Source: Ignavibacteriaceae bacterium (GTDB taxonomy: Bacteria > Bacteroidota > Ignavibacteria > Ignavibacteriales > Ignavibacteriaceae). Taken from it: a stretch of 64,000 nucleotides of DNA. The stretch covers positions 124,001 through 188,000 of the forward strand of contig WBUK01000001.1 in the NCBI GenBank assembly GCA_008933765.1, read 5' to 3'. A program made the position numbers and the translations under genes. Of the stretch, positions 25,157-34,434 are shown piece after piece. Within the stretch, counting starts at the first letter, position 1, and each line of letters opens with the position of its first letter. The notes below the pieces were generated by a model, which did no database searches, was not told the origin of the DNA, and worked only from the letters and a program-made list of their open reading frames with translations.

Positions 25157-25229
25157 TGGAGATACGGGGATTCGAACCCCGGGCCTTTTCATTGCGAACG
25201 AAACGCTCTACCAACTGAGCTATATCCCC
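25157..25229 (-). tRNA. tRNA-Ala (anticodon CGC)
   Basis: 73 bases on the minus strand fold as a complete cloverleaf. Acceptor arms are GGGGATA and TATCTCC with a G3-U70 wobble pair (the alanine identity element). The D arm is GCTC...GAGC, the anticodon loop TTCGCAA with CGC at 25196-25194, and the T arm CGGGG-TTCGAAT-CCCCG. The discriminator is A73, and CCA is not encoded. G3-U70 and anticodon CGC (reads GCG) agree on alanine. Confidence 0.95.
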
Positions 25230-25320
25230 GGGTTGTTGTTTACAAATTCAATGAGGCGCTAAAACTTCAGTACCGCCATAAAACTACCAAAAACAACACT
25301 ACAAAAATAAAAAAATATAA

Positions 25321-25510
25321 CTTCTTACCTTCAGTTTCTTTCAATGCAAGCCGGAAACTTGGTTAAAGTTTTACTATTTGTTTCTTACCTGCTGCTTTCA
25401 TCGTTACAAGCCGGAAACTTGGTTAAAGTTTTACTATTTGTTTCTTACCTGCTGCTTTCATCGTTACAAGCCGAAAACATGGCTGAAGGTTTACTATTTG
25501 CTTCTTACCC
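25321..25510. repeat. 60-bp tandem array
   Basis: Units begin at 25321, 25381 and 25441, with a partial one at 25501, exactly 60 bp apart. The last 30-odd bases of units one and two are identical (AAGCCGGAAACTTGGTTAAA and onward), and unit three differs at a few positions. Because 60 is a multiple of three, a 66-codon frame with 20-residue periodicity runs through it; I regard that as a by-product. Confidence 0.9.
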
Positions 25511-25534
25511 TACACTTAGACCACTAAACCAAAA

Positions 25535-25766
25535 AAACAAATGATTACACAAAACTAATCTGATGGTTTCTTACCTTACGCTTACCCCATTAAATGAGAA
25601 AACCCTTGAAACAAAAAAATCCAAATAAACGCTTAACACAAAACTAAACAGATCATTTCTTAACCGGTGTTTAATCAATTAAACATAAAAATCCGTTAAA
25701 TAAAATCCACCAAACAAAAAAATCACCCAAACGCTTAATACAAAACTAAACAGATCATTTCTTACC
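25535..25766. repeat. Roughly 92-102-bp repeat ending on the PCuAC stop codon
   Basis: A 36-base sequence (AAACGCTTAA, then ACAAAACTAAACAGATCATT) occurs at 25627-25662 and, with one change, at 25729-25764. A more diverged copy ends near 25577. The last copy contains the stop and final two codons of the copper chaperone gene. With the 60-bp array this fills the 525-base gap 25230-25754. Confidence 0.75.
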
Positions 25767-26198
25767 GGGCGCCTTATCCGTAGCAACAACGGTAACTTTA
25801 ATGCTTCCGGCTCTTCGGAACTTAAAGACTAAATCGTGTTTTTCTTTCTTAATTATATCCTGTTTCAGTTTTATAAGCATAATGTGCAAACCACCGGGCT
25901 TCATTTCAACGGTTTTCTTTGCGGGAATAACAACAAAATCAACTTTCCGCATTTTGGTTTTGCCGTCTTTTTGATATGATTCGTGAAGCTCGGTTCGGGT
26001 TGCTAAATTTGTTTCAATGGCGTAAAGGGTATCGGCTTTGGTGTCCTTGTTGGTGATAGTAACATAGGCTGCCGTTGTCATCCCCTCGCCGTTGGGTCTC
26101 ATCCAGGCGTTGGAGATTTCAGGTTTTGGTGCAAGTGCAACCGCAGCCACAATCGTAACCGTAAGTAGCAAGGCGCTAAATAATTTAGTTAAAGTCAT
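25755..26198 (-). CDS. Periplasmic copper chaperone PCu(A)C
   Basis: 147 residues. A hydrophobic N-terminal export segment precedes the PCuAC fold. The copper motif H-x10-M-x21-H-x-M is present exactly (His72, Met83, His105, Met107). Such proteins deliver Cu(I) to the CuA or CuB centre of cytochrome oxidase, together with SCO proteins. Its start overlaps the SCO stop by 4 bases, so the two are one operon, which supports a role in oxidase assembly. The last codons belong to a tandem repeat. Confidence 0.93.
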   Translation of the reverse strand: MTLTKLFSALLLTVTIVAAVALAPKPEISNAWMRPNGEGMTTAAYVTITNKDTKADTLYAIETNLATRTELHESYQKDGKTKMRKVDFVVIPAKKTVEMKPGGLHIMLIKLKQDIIKKEKHDLVFKFRRAGSIKVTVVATDKAPGKK

Positions 26199-26809
26199 CT
26201 TAATTTTCCTATATCTTCAATAATCTCTTTTGTATCGATCTTACTGCCGGAATATTCTTTCCGCAATGAACCATCCTGATCGATCAAAGAAATCCGGTCT
26301 GTGTGTGTAAAATAATATGAAATGGTGTTATCCACCACCGTAGAATCCTCCGGAATGGCGACAATACCCATCACTTTAATTAGCGAATCAATTGCCTCTT
26401 TATTCCCTGTCAGAAAACGGAAATTAGTTTCATTGACTTCTCTGATTTCAGCAAATTTTTTGAGAATTGCAACCGAATCCCGTTCAGGATCAAAAGAAAC
26501 GGCAAGAAACTCCACTTCCTCCCCTGCACCAATTCGCCCCACTTCCTCCTGAATTTTCTGCATATTGTTCACTGTAAGAGGGCAAATATCAGGGCAGTTA
26601 GTGAAAATAAAACCCACCACCAATATTTTCCCTTTATACTGTGCCGGAAAGTTAACCGGTTTGCCATCCTGATCAACCAAACTAAAAGAGTAATTCTGCA
26701 AGTTCTCGTTCAGTTCAAACTTTTCGCCACATCCTGCAACCAATAAAAAAAGTGTGAAAAATGAGGGAAACAAAACTATTTTAAAAATTTTCGTGATTCG
26801 CATTACCAA
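26195..26809 (-). CDS. SCO1/SenC family copper metallochaperone lipoprotein
   Basis: 204 residues with a lipoprotein signal (FLLVAGCGEK, so Cys is the probable lipidated residue) and a thioredoxin-like SCO domain. The copper ligands are the CPDIC motif in GFIFTNCPDICPLTV (near residue 80) and the His in SYYFTHTDRISLID (near residue 170). It acts at the outer face of the inner membrane or in the periplasm in CuA assembly, paired with the PCuAC gene that follows. It is divergent from the P-type ATPase gene, with a 127-base AT-rich gap. Confidence 0.93.
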   Translation of the reverse strand: MVMRITKIFKIVLFPSFFTLFLLVAGCGEKFELNENLQNYSFSLVDQDGKPVNFPAQYKGKILVVGFIFTNCPDICPLTVNNMQKIQEEVGRIGAGEEVEFLAVSFDPERDSVAILKKFAEIREVNETNFRFLTGNKEAIDSLIKVMGIVAIPEDSTVVDNTISYYFTHTDRISLIDQDGSLRKEYSGSKIDTKEIIEDIGKLR

Positions 26810-26936
26810 ATATCCAAAAAATGCGGATATATTATAGGTCTGTAATTTTAATATTCCTTATTTTTACACTTGAACTTTTTTTAATCTTATAAATGATACC
26901 GATCATTCAATTATTATCATCTATTCCAGAGAATTA

Positions 26937-29732
26937 ATGAATACGCAATGGCACTCCCTAAGTTCTGACGAAACCTTAAAAAGATTGAGCACCTGCGAAG
27001 ACGGACTGAGCACGGAAGATGTTGTTGGGCGGGTTCAAAAATTTGGGTACAACGAGCTGCAGGAAAAAGCAGCAGTTTCTCCCCTGATGTTATTAATCGC
27101 CCAGTTTAACAGCCTTCTGATAATTATTCTTTTCACTGCAGCGCTGATTTCACTGATTTTTGGAAAATTGCCCGAGGCTATTTCCATCATCACTATTGTT
27201 ATTTTTGCCGGCGTACTCGGGTTTATTCAGGAGTTCCGCGCCGGAAAGGCTCTTCAGGCTCTTAAAAAAATGGCGGCGCCAACTGCCATTGTGATCAGAA
27301 ACGGTAAAGAACAGGAGATACCCTCAAGGGAATTGGTGCCCGGAGATGTTATTAAAATTGCAATGGGCGATAAAGTACCCGCCGACGCCAGAATTATCAA
27401 ATGCGCTAACCTTAAGGTTGAAGAATCGGCACTTACCGGAGAATCTCTCTCTGTGGAAAAACACACCTCGGCAATTGCCGGCGAGAATATTCCACTCGGC
27501 GACAGAAACAACATTCTTTTTGCCGGCACTTCAATTTCTTTCGGGCGCGGCACCGCCGTTGTTGTGGAAACGGGTATGGAGACCGAATTTGGTAAAATTG
27601 CCGGGATGTTGCAAAGCACGGAAGAAGAACGCACCCCACTGCAGATTAATCTTGACCAATTAGGCAAAAAACTCGGAATTTTCGCTATTGCACTTGCGGC
27701 AATTATGTCAGTTTTTCAGATCGTTCAGATCGTTGCCTCCGGCAGCATAACCGCAGATAAGATGATGGAAGTTTTCATCTGGGGCGTTGCGCTTGCCGTT
27801 GCGGTTATTCCCGAGGCGTTGCCTGCTGTAGTTACTATCTCACTTGCACTTGGCGTAAGGCGGATGGTAAAACGAAAAGCGCTGATAAGAAAACTGCCCG
27901 CAGTTGAAACTCTCGGTGCCACCAACATTATCTGTTCGGATAAAACGGGTACGCTAACGCAGGATGCAATGACCATAAGGAAAATTTATACCGGCGGAAC
28001 TGAGTATGCTGTAACGGGAAATGGATACGAGCCCAAAGGCGAAATTAAAGCCGGCGACACTTCAGTACAAAAACTGCCGGAACCCCTTTATGAACTGCTG
28101 AACAGCGGAACACTCTGCAACGATACTAAATTGATTCAGGAAGATAATGAGTGGAAAATAATCGGCGACCCAACAGAAGGAGCAATTGTTGTTGCTGCGG
28201 TTAAAGGCGGGATGGATATAATAAAGAAGAGAGAGGAATCACCGCGCCTTTATGAAATACCTTTTTCTTCCGAATCTAAGAAAATGACCACGGTAAACAA
28301 ACAAGGCAAAGAACTTATCGTTTCCGCAAAAGGTGCGCTTGAAATGTTGCTTTCTGAGTGTAAATACATCCATTCTGCCGAGGGTATCAGAGAGATTAAC
28401 CAAAACGATATTGACGAAATTTACCGTGTTTACGCCTCTTTTGCAAATACAGCGTTAAGGGTGCTAACCATTTGCGGCAAAAAAATTCAGATGGAGCTTA
28501 CATCTTTCAAAACTATTGCGTTAGAAGCCAACGAATCTGAAGCTGTTCGAAACGATTTGGACCGGTTGATAGAATCCGATCTGGTTTTCTACGGTTTAGT
28601 CGGTATGTTCGATCCTCCGCGTGAAGAGGTGAAAGCTGCCATCATTACCTGCGAAAAAGCGGGCATCCGCCCGATTATGATAACGGGCGACCACAAAGAT
28701 ACAGCCGTTGCTGTGGCGAGGGAACTTGGGATTCTGAAACATGGAGGTGCGCTTTCGGGTCAGGAACTTGACCAGCTAACCGACGAAGAATTTATAAACA
28801 GCGTGGATAATACCGATGTTTACGCCAGAATCTCACCCGCACATAAGCTGAAAATTGTTGACGCACTGATGAAAAAGGGAAATGTTGTTGCCATGACCGG
28901 CGACGGTGTGAACGATGCACCCTCACTCAAAAAAGCCAACATCGGCGTTGCCATGGGTATTACAGGAACTGATGTGAGCAAAGAAGCCGCAAAAATGATT
29001 CTTACGGATGACAATTTTTCTTCTATTGTTGCGGCTATTGAAGAGGGGCGCTCGATTTTTGAGAATATCCGTAAATATTTGGTTTATCTGCTAAGCGGCA
29101 ACATGGGCACCGTTTTCGGCATTTTAATTACTTTCTTTCTCGGTTATTCTCTGCCGATTAACGCCGTTCAAATATTGTTTATCAATTTTATAATGGATGG
29201 ATTGGTCGCAATTGCGCTTGGGGTTGAACCCCCCGAACCGGGTATAATGAACCGAAAACCGCGGGATACCAAGGAGGGCATTCTAAACGGAATAACAATT
29301 AAGGCAATCACCGTTTTAAGCGTATGGATTGCAATTGTAACCACTTTTGCATACGCTTACACACATTTGTTTGCGGAGCATCCGGCAGGGCTTTCACCTG
29401 AGCAAATTGACGCTGAAGCCTCTACCATGTTCTTTCTTACTCTGTTGATTGCGAGGTTCTTCAACGGATTTAACTGCCGCTCACTTACGCGCTCTATCTT
29501 TACAGTGCCGGTTTTCAGTAACAAATCTTTGTTAGTAAATATAGTTGTTTCGGTTGTTTTAACCTGGTTCCTTTTCTTTGTTGAACCATTAAGGAAGGCA
29601 TTTGGATTGGTTAAAATTACCGATATTGGTGAAATAATAGTGATTGCAGCGGCGTCGTTCTCGTTATTGATTTTTGGCGAGTTGATGAAATATCTTTTCA
29701 GGGATACACTGAATAAAAATTCAAATCTTTGA
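26937..29732 (+). CDS. P-type cation-transporting ATPase (P2A, calcium pump-like)
   Basis: 931 residues. The N-terminal cation ATPase domain is followed by the actuator (LKVEESALTGES), the PEALP membrane motif near residue 285 (AVIPEALPAVVTISLALG), the phosphorylation site CSDKTGTLTQ with Asp near residue 335, and the hinge MTGDGVNDAPSLKKA near residue 654. Six C-terminal membrane segments complete the P2A layout of SERCA/PMR1-type Ca2+ pumps. PEALP rather than a CPC motif argues against a copper pump, despite the copper genes opposite. The substrate is probably Ca2+ or Mn2+. Its TGA stop is the first bases of a 34-bp array. Confidence 0.92.
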   Translation: MNTQWHSLSSDETLKRLSTCEDGLSTEDVVGRVQKFGYNELQEKAAVSPLMLLIAQFNSLLIIILFTAALISLIFGKLPEAISIITIVIFAGVLGFIQEFRAGKALQALKKMAAPTAIVIRNGKEQEIPSRELVPGDVIKIAMGDKVPADARIIKCANLKVEESALTGESLSVEKHTSAIAGENIPLGDRNNILFAGTSISFGRGTAVVVETGMETEFGKIAGMLQSTEEERTPLQINLDQLGKKLGIFAIALAAIMSVFQIVQIVASGSITADKMMEVFIWGVALAVAVIPEALPAVVTISLALGVRRMVKRKALIRKLPAVETLGATNIICSDKTGTLTQDAMTIRKIYTGGTEYAVTGNGYEPKGEIKAGDTSVQKLPEPLYELLNSGTLCNDTKLIQEDNEWKIIGDPTEGAIVVAAVKGGMDIIKKREESPRLYEIPFSSESKKMTTVNKQGKELIVSAKGALEMLLSECKYIHSAEGIREINQNDIDEIYRVYASFANTALRVLTICGKKIQMELTSFKTIALEANESEAVRNDLDRLIESDLVFYGLVGMFDPPREEVKAAIITCEKAGIRPIMITGDHKDTAVAVARELGILKHGGALSGQELDQLTDEEFINSVDNTDVYARISPAHKLKIVDALMKKGNVVAMTGDGVNDAPSLKKANIGVAMGITGTDVSKEAAKMILTDDNFSSIVAAIEEGRSIFENIRKYLVYLLSGNMGTVFGILITFFLGYSLPINAVQILFINFIMDGLVAIALGVEPPEPGIMNRKPRDTKEGILNGITIKAITVLSVWIAIVTTFAYAYTHLFAEHPAGLSPEQIDAEASTMFFLTLLIARFFNGFNCRSLTRSIFTVPVFSNKSLLVNIVVSVVLTWFLFFVEPLRKAFGLVKITDIGEIIVIAAASFSLLIFGELMKYLFRDTLNKNSNL

Positions 29733-29832
29733 TGTGGTGCCGGTTTTAGTTTTTTCGTAAGTGAGATGTGGTGCCGGTTTTAGTTTTTTCGTAGGTGAGA
29801 TGTGGTGCCGGTTTTAGTTTTTTCCGGAAGAG
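29731..29832. repeat. Three 34-bp tandem units starting within the ATPase stop codon
   Basis: Units at 29731-29764, 29765-29798 and 29799-29832. Units one and two differ at one base; unit three diverges over its last eight or so. Each opens GATGTGGTGCCGGTTTTAG. The first two bases are the GA of the ATPase TGA stop. No spacers are present. The remaining 29833-30001 shows nothing assignable. Confidence 0.92.
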
Positions 29833-30001
29833 GGATGGGATGCAAGAAGTTTTCAGGAATAATAAGATATTTGGCAATGTTAACTTAAATCGGTTTAAGG
29901 GAACTATGCTGTCGCTCTGACCCAAAACAGCCAACAGAAACAACTTTGCAAGTCTGAGACAAAAAAAGCTTTCACTTTTTCATTACAAAGCATTTAAAAT
30001 A

Positions 30002-31207
30002 TTAAAGTGAGCGGATAACTTTTTCCAATCTTAGCAGATTCAGCGTTTTATTACGCCCCGGTGAGTAAACCCCCACTTCAAGATAAAAGGACCGCCCCTC
30101 TTTTTTCAAAACTCTCCCGGAAAACAGCCCTGCCATTGGGTAAGGATTAGTTTCCCACATCCCCCGAAAAAGGCTTTTATCGCCGGAGTAAAATTGCAGT
30201 TGTGTTGTGCGCATCCTCGAGCCATCATTGTACTTAATTGCATTCAGAAGAAGTGAATCCCGCAAATCTGCAATGTATCGCTGCATTCCGGTAAGTGAAT
30301 TGTTCTCATCACCAATTAACGCCTCACCCTCTGTTGCCGTACCTTTATTACTTTGCCCACTCTTTTCCAATGATCCATTAACCACTGTCAATTTATCCGC
30401 TGCCGTGTTTTTATCGCCCTTTCCACCGGAAGTTCGGAAAGATGAGCCAATACCACCCGAAGAATCAACAGCTGAAGGTGTAAACCCTTTAATTTCAGCG
30501 ATGAAAATCCACTCTTCGGTTTTTGTGCCGGCACCTCTTCGGAGCATGGTGTAACTGTCTGATGGTTTCGTGGCACTTTCAAACCCTTCCGGCACTTGTA
30601 GCTCAATCCCCCATTTTTCGGTAACTTCTTCCTTAAGGTCCCTTTCAATTCTTGGCTTCCGTCCCGCTTTCGAGATAATTTTCGATATGTTGGTGCTCAT
30701 TACAGTTGCAAGAACTGAATTATACTGCTCTTTCAAAAACCGGGAAAGGTCGTCATTTCCGTTGCACAAAATGAACCAAACCAACTGGTCATCATAGAAA
30801 AGATTATCTTTCTTCAGAAAAACCGGAGTGTTGTTTTGCACAACTCTCTTTAACAGTTTTTCGGAAAAAATCCCCTTAAGTTCTTCGGAATTTTTTAAAT
30901 TATTAACTGTTGTAACTATTAGAATGTTTGCAGTGCGGGGAATGTTGTCAGTTGCAATACTTCGGAAATTAATATCGCTGAAAAATGGTTCATCAGTACC
31001 GGGAAGTTTAAGATCGGTAAGCAGGCTATCCTGCAACTGCCTGTTTGAATCAGAAATGTCAGCACTAAGGAGCACCGACATTTCAGTTTTGTTTCCGTAT
31101 GAGTCTTCCTTGCCCGGCTTGCAACCGAACAATGTTAATGCAATTAAAAGAAGAAGAAATGTTTTGATAGGTAAGCCACTGCAAATAACAAGCCTAAACC
31201 GGCACAT
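30002..31207 (-). CDS. DUF4837-like lipoprotein
   Basis: 401 residues from the ATG at 31207; an upstream TTG would add four. The N-terminal hydrophobic segment ends in a lipobox (TLFGCKPG). The rest resembles DUF4837 proteins of Bacteroidota, with an N-terminal domain (RTANILIVTTVNN, FFSDINFRSI) and a C-terminal domain (GMWETNPYPMAGLFSG, FYLEVGVYSPG). Function is unknown; the location is probably the inner leaflet of the outer membrane. Residues about 245-300 are a Gly/Ser/Asn-rich insertion. It overlaps the upstream membrane-protein gene by 14 bases and is the last gene of the greA-to-here operon. Confidence 0.7.
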   Translation of the reverse strand: MCRFRLVICSGLPIKTFLLLLIALTLFGCKPGKEDSYGNKTEMSVLLSADISDSNRQLQDSLLTDLKLPGTDEPFFSDINFRSIATDNIPRTANILIVTTVNNLKNSEELKGIFSEKLLKRVVQNNTPVFLKKDNLFYDDQLVWFILCNGNDDLSRFLKEQYNSVLATVMSTNISKIISKAGRKPRIERDLKEEVTEKWGIELQVPEGFESATKPSDSYTMLRRGAGTKTEEWIFIAEIKGFTPSAVDSSGGIGSSFRTSGGKGDKNTAADKLTVVNGSLEKSGQSNKGTATEGEALIGDENNSLTGMQRYIADLRDSLLLNAIKYNDGSRMRTTQLQFYSGDKSLFRGMWETNPYPMAGLFSGRVLKKEGRSFYLEVGVYSPGRNKTLNLLRLEKVIRSL

Positions 31208-31862
31208 TCGGTAGAACAAGATCTAAGCCCGGGAAAAGAATGGAATATCCCAAAAGAAGCACTAACCCCGTAGAAAGGGGAATCGCAACATTATCGTCAA
31301 GCACACCGCGGGCTACATTTTCAGCTATTGCAGCCACTAATCCGCTGAAAATTATCAGTGCTATCTCTTTCCATGAATCTGTTACTCGTGGAGTAACAAA
31401 AGCAATAATTACAGTCATAAAAAAGAATGCCACTGTTCCCTGAAGGCTTTTCTTAAGAAATGGTGTTCTCCCCCACTTTCTGCCGATAAGCGCGGCGGCG
31501 GTATCCCCAAGTATCAAAAACGCAATCGATATAATCGCAATCACCTTCGGAAAAACGATAATCGTAAGCATTGCTGCCGCCAACAGCCAGGTAGAGCCTG
31601 AAAACTGCTTCTTTTTCTCATCAAGTTCATGTTTCCGGAAAACAGGCAGAACTTTGTAAACAAAGCGCGCAAAGGCTTCACTTCGGAACCTTAATATATC
31701 AACTATTAACGAACCAAGAAGCACGAAACCGAGCAAAATTAACCCGGTAGATTTGGGAATAAAGTAGTAAATTATTGGTATGGAAAGGCTACAAATATGG
31801 ATCATCTTGCGATAAATCTCATATTTGTAGTCTATCTCGGGCGAATCAGCTTTCTTCGGCAT
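31194..31862 (-). CDS. Dolichol kinase/CTP-dependent polyprenol or lipid kinase-like membrane protein
   Basis: 222 residues with about six membrane segments and the SEC59/DGK1/VTE5-type kinase pattern: [45 protein letters not shown] and [10 protein letters not shown]. Eukaryotic relatives phosphorylate dolichol, diacylglycerol or phytol with CTP. The bacterial role is not settled, but a prenol or lipid phosphate product is likely. It overlaps ftsH by 17 bases and the lipoprotein gene by 14, so it sits within a tight operon. Confidence 0.82.
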   Translation of the reverse strand: MPKKADSPEIDYKYEIYRKMIHICSLSIPIIYYFIPKSTGLILLGFVLLGSLIVDILRFRSEAFARFVYKVLPVFRKHELDEKKKQFSGSTWLLAAAMLTIIVFPKVIAIISIAFLILGDTAAALIGRKWGRTPFLKKSLQGTVAFFFMTVIIAFVTPRVTDSWKEIALIIFSGLVAAIAENVARGVLDDNVAIPLSTGLVLLLGYSILFPGLDLVLPNVPV

Positions 31863-33867
31863 TGCCCCCTGGCGAAGATGGTTTTTTATATGCTTTCATC
31901 ATCTCAGCAACATGCTCAGGAATATCGTTGTTGTTGTTCTCTTTCGGCGGTGGGGGCAATTCTTCACCCCGAATAATCATATCAATCTCTTCCGAATCCA
32001 GAATTTCTCTCTCTAATAGTTCGGCGGAAAGTTTGTGCAGCAACTCCATATTTTCCTGCAGAATATCAATCGCCCGCTGCATGCACGAGTTAATAATTGC
32101 TTTCACTTCTTCATCGATGTCAATTGCAGTTTTTTCGCTGTAGTCGCGGTGCTGCTGGATCTCTTTACCGAGGAAAATTTCTTCATGTTTTGTGCCGTAG
32201 TTAAGAGGTCCTAAGCGCTCGCTCATCCCCCATTCGCAGACCATCTTACGGGCAAGATTTGTAGCCCGTTCAATGTCGTTACCGGCACCGGTTGTGTAAT
32301 GGTCAAAAATAATCTTTTCTGCTGCTCGCCCACCCAACGCATAAGTAATCACCGACTCAAGATAAGATTTTGAGTAAGTGTGCTTTTCATCCACAGGCAG
32401 ATAACTTGTAACCCCAAGCGCCCTTCCGCGCGGAATAATTGTAACTTTGTGTACAGGGTCAGCTTCCGGCAGCATTTTTGCGACAAGCACATGTCCGATT
32501 TCGTGATAAGAGGTCGTCTTTTTCTCTTCATCGGAAATGATAAGGCTTTTCCGTTCCATTCCCATCATCACCTTATCTTTCGCCTCTTCAAAGTCCCTCA
32601 TATCAACTTTGGCTTTGTTCTGGCGCGCAGCAAGAAGTGCAGCCTCGTTAACTAAGTTGGCAAGTTCTGCGCCCGCTAACCCCGGCGTGCCTTTTGCCAA
32701 GATTGAAAGATCAACCTTTTCATCCAAGGGAATTTTTCTGGTGTGAACTTTCAGAATGCCTTCTCTTCCCTTAACATCGGGTCTGTCAACAACTATTTGG
32801 CGGTCAAAACGCCCCGGGCGCAGCAACGCAGGGTCCAAAACATCAGGTCTGTTTGTTGCAGCAATAATAATCACGCCGTTATTCTGCTCGAACCCATCCA
32901 TTTCAACTAACAGCTGGTTGAGGGTTTGTTCCCTTTCATCATGTCCGCCGCCAAGACCGGCACCTCTGTGCCTTCCAACGGCGTCAATCTCGTCAATAAA
33001 AATAATGCAGGGTGCGTTGCGTTTACCCTGATCAAAAAGGTCACGGACACGGCTGGCACCAACTCCCACAAACATCTCAACAAAATCAGCTCCTGAAATT
33101 GAAAAGAACGGAACGCCTGCCTCACCTGCAACTGCGCGCGCAAGCAGCGTTTTACCCGTACCCGGAGGGCCTAAAAGCAGCACCCCTTTCGGAATTTTAC
33201 CGCCCAATCTCTGGAATTTGCTCGGCTCCTTCAGAAATTCGATAACTTCCTGAAGTTCAACTTTAGCTTCATCTGCACCGGCAACATCCCGGAAAGTAAC
33301 TTTGTTGGATGACTGATTAATCATTTTGGCTTTGCTTTTGCCAAAGTTGAAGATACCACGCTGACCACCGGCACCACCTCCGCCCTGCATACGGCGCATA
33401 AAAAAGAACCAAAGCCCGATGATTAGAACCCATGGGATCATGCTGATTAAAAGTGTAATGAAACTGTTCGACTGTTGATTGAAAGTGAGCTGAATGCCCT
33501 TAGCATCCCATTTTTTCTTTTCAGCTTCAAAATCAGGCTCGGCAATGTTCACCGAAAATTTTTCGATTGATGTCGGTTTTTTATCAATATTTATCTTGGT
33601 TGCCCGTCTTAAAGTAGCCTGAAACGAGTGAACTTTCGAGTCGGTCATGTTTACTTCTGCTTCAGCAATAAGGCTGTCTTTCAGAAGTCTTTCATATTCA
33701 TAGTAGGGTATTTCTCTGTAACTTGCCGCTTCACCCTTAAATAATTGCATTGCGATAACAGCTGCAATAATAACGACTCCCCAGCCAAAAACCACTCGCA
33801 TGATCTTCGACCAGTCAAAATTGTCATCCGGCTTATTGTTACCTAAATTTTTGTTTTTTTGATCCAT
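31846..33867 (-). CDS. ftsH: ATP-dependent zinc metalloprotease FtsH
   Basis: 673 residues. Two N-terminal membrane segments flank a periplasmic domain. An AAA+ module follows (Walker [14 protein letters not shown] near residue 234, Walker [16 protein letters not shown], second region of homology [19 protein letters not shown]), then the M41 protease with HEIGH near residue 455. The usual sequence is HEAGH; the zinc-binding HExxH pattern is preserved. FtsH degrades misfolded membrane proteins and short-lived regulators at the inner membrane. It lies 15 bases after hpt, a pairing seen in many bacteria. Confidence 0.97.
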   Translation of the reverse strand: MDQKNKNLGNNKPDDNFDWSKIMRVVFGWGVVIIAAVIAMQLFKGEAASYREIPYYEYERLLKDSLIAEAEVNMTDSKVHSFQATLRRATKINIDKKPTSIEKFSVNIAEPDFEAEKKKWDAKGIQLTFNQQSNSFITLLISMIPWVLIIGLWFFFMRRMQGGGGAGGQRGIFNFGKSKAKMINQSSNKVTFRDVAGADEAKVELQEVIEFLKEPSKFQRLGGKIPKGVLLLGPPGTGKTLLARAVAGEAGVPFFSISGADFVEMFVGVGASRVRDLFDQGKRNAPCIIFIDEIDAVGRHRGAGLGGGHDEREQTLNQLLVEMDGFEQNNGVIIIAATNRPDVLDPALLRPGRFDRQIVVDRPDVKGREGILKVHTRKIPLDEKVDLSILAKGTPGLAGAELANLVNEAALLAARQNKAKVDMRDFEEAKDKVMMGMERKSLIISDEEKKTTSYHEIGHVLVAKMLPEADPVHKVTIIPRGRALGVTSYLPVDEKHTYSKSYLESVITYALGGRAAEKIIFDHYTTGAGNDIERATNLARKMVCEWGMSERLGPLNYGTKHEEIFLGKEIQQHRDYSEKTAIDIDEEVKAIINSCMQRAIDILQENMELLHKLSAELLEREILDSEEIDMIIRGEELPPPPKENNNNDIPEHVAEMMKAYKKPSSPGGNAEES

Positions 33868-33882
33868 CTTTTAAAATATTCC

Positions 33883-34434
33883 TTAATTTCCATTCCCATC
33901 AACCATGGAATAGACAGCAGTTAAATTGCGATATTTCTGCACCAAGTCAAGCCCGTAACCAATAACAAAATTGTTGGGTATTCTGAAGCCGATATAGTCA
34001 ACATCGATATTATATTTAAGGCTTTTCGGTTTCACAAGCAACGAGGCTATCTTAACTGAAGCGGGGTTGTACTTTTGAATATGGGTTAAAATATATTCAG
34101 CAGAAAGCCCCGAATCAATAATATCCTCAACAATCACGATGTGCCTTTGGTTCAAGTCAGCGTCTATGTCTTTCAACAGGTCAACTTTACCGGAAGAGAC
34201 TTTAGCTTCATGGTAACTTGAGAGTTTAAGAAAATCAACTTCGCACTCACCATTGAAATTTTTCATTAAATCGGCAAGGAACATGAATGCTCCGTTCAAA
34301 ATTCCGATGAATATCGGCACCTTTCCCTTGTAGTCCTCCGAAATTTTGGCTCCTAACTCAGCAATTCTCTTTTGAAGCACTTCTTCGGTGATAAAAATTT
34401 CGAATGTTTCGCCGTTAACTGTTATCTTGTCCAT
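33883..34434 (-). CDS. hpt: Hypoxanthine phosphoribosyltransferase
   Basis: 183 residues, the usual length. It converts hypoxanthine or guanine plus PRPP to IMP or GMP. The PRPP-binding loop is IVIVEDIIDSGLSAEYIL near residue 100 (family VVEDIIDTG). GILNGAFMFLADL near residue 45 and the C-terminal FVIGYGLDLVQKYRNL are also standard. It overlaps tilS by 20 bases and precedes ftsH, the common tilS-hpt-ftsH order. Confidence 0.95.
   Translation of the reverse strand: MDKITVNGETFEIFITEEVLQKRIAELGAKISEDYKGKVPIFIGILNGAFMFLADLMKNFNGECEVDFLKLSSYHEAKVSSGKVDLLKDIDADLNQRHIVIVEDIIDSGLSAEYILTHIQKYNPASVKIASLLVKPKSLKYNIDVDYIGFRIPNNFVIGYGLDLVQKYRNLTAVYSMVDGNGN

Noticed and set aside
25344-25544. 66-codon ORF with 20-residue hydrophobic repeats
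   Set aside because: It lies wholly within the 60-bp tandem array, has no ribosome-binding site, and its periodicity is explained by 60 being a multiple of three.
26937-29732. Copper-exporting P-type ATPase, suggested by the copper genes opposite
   Set aside because: No N-terminal heavy-metal domain and no CPC motif; PEALP and six C-terminal membrane segments indicate a P2A calcium-type pump.
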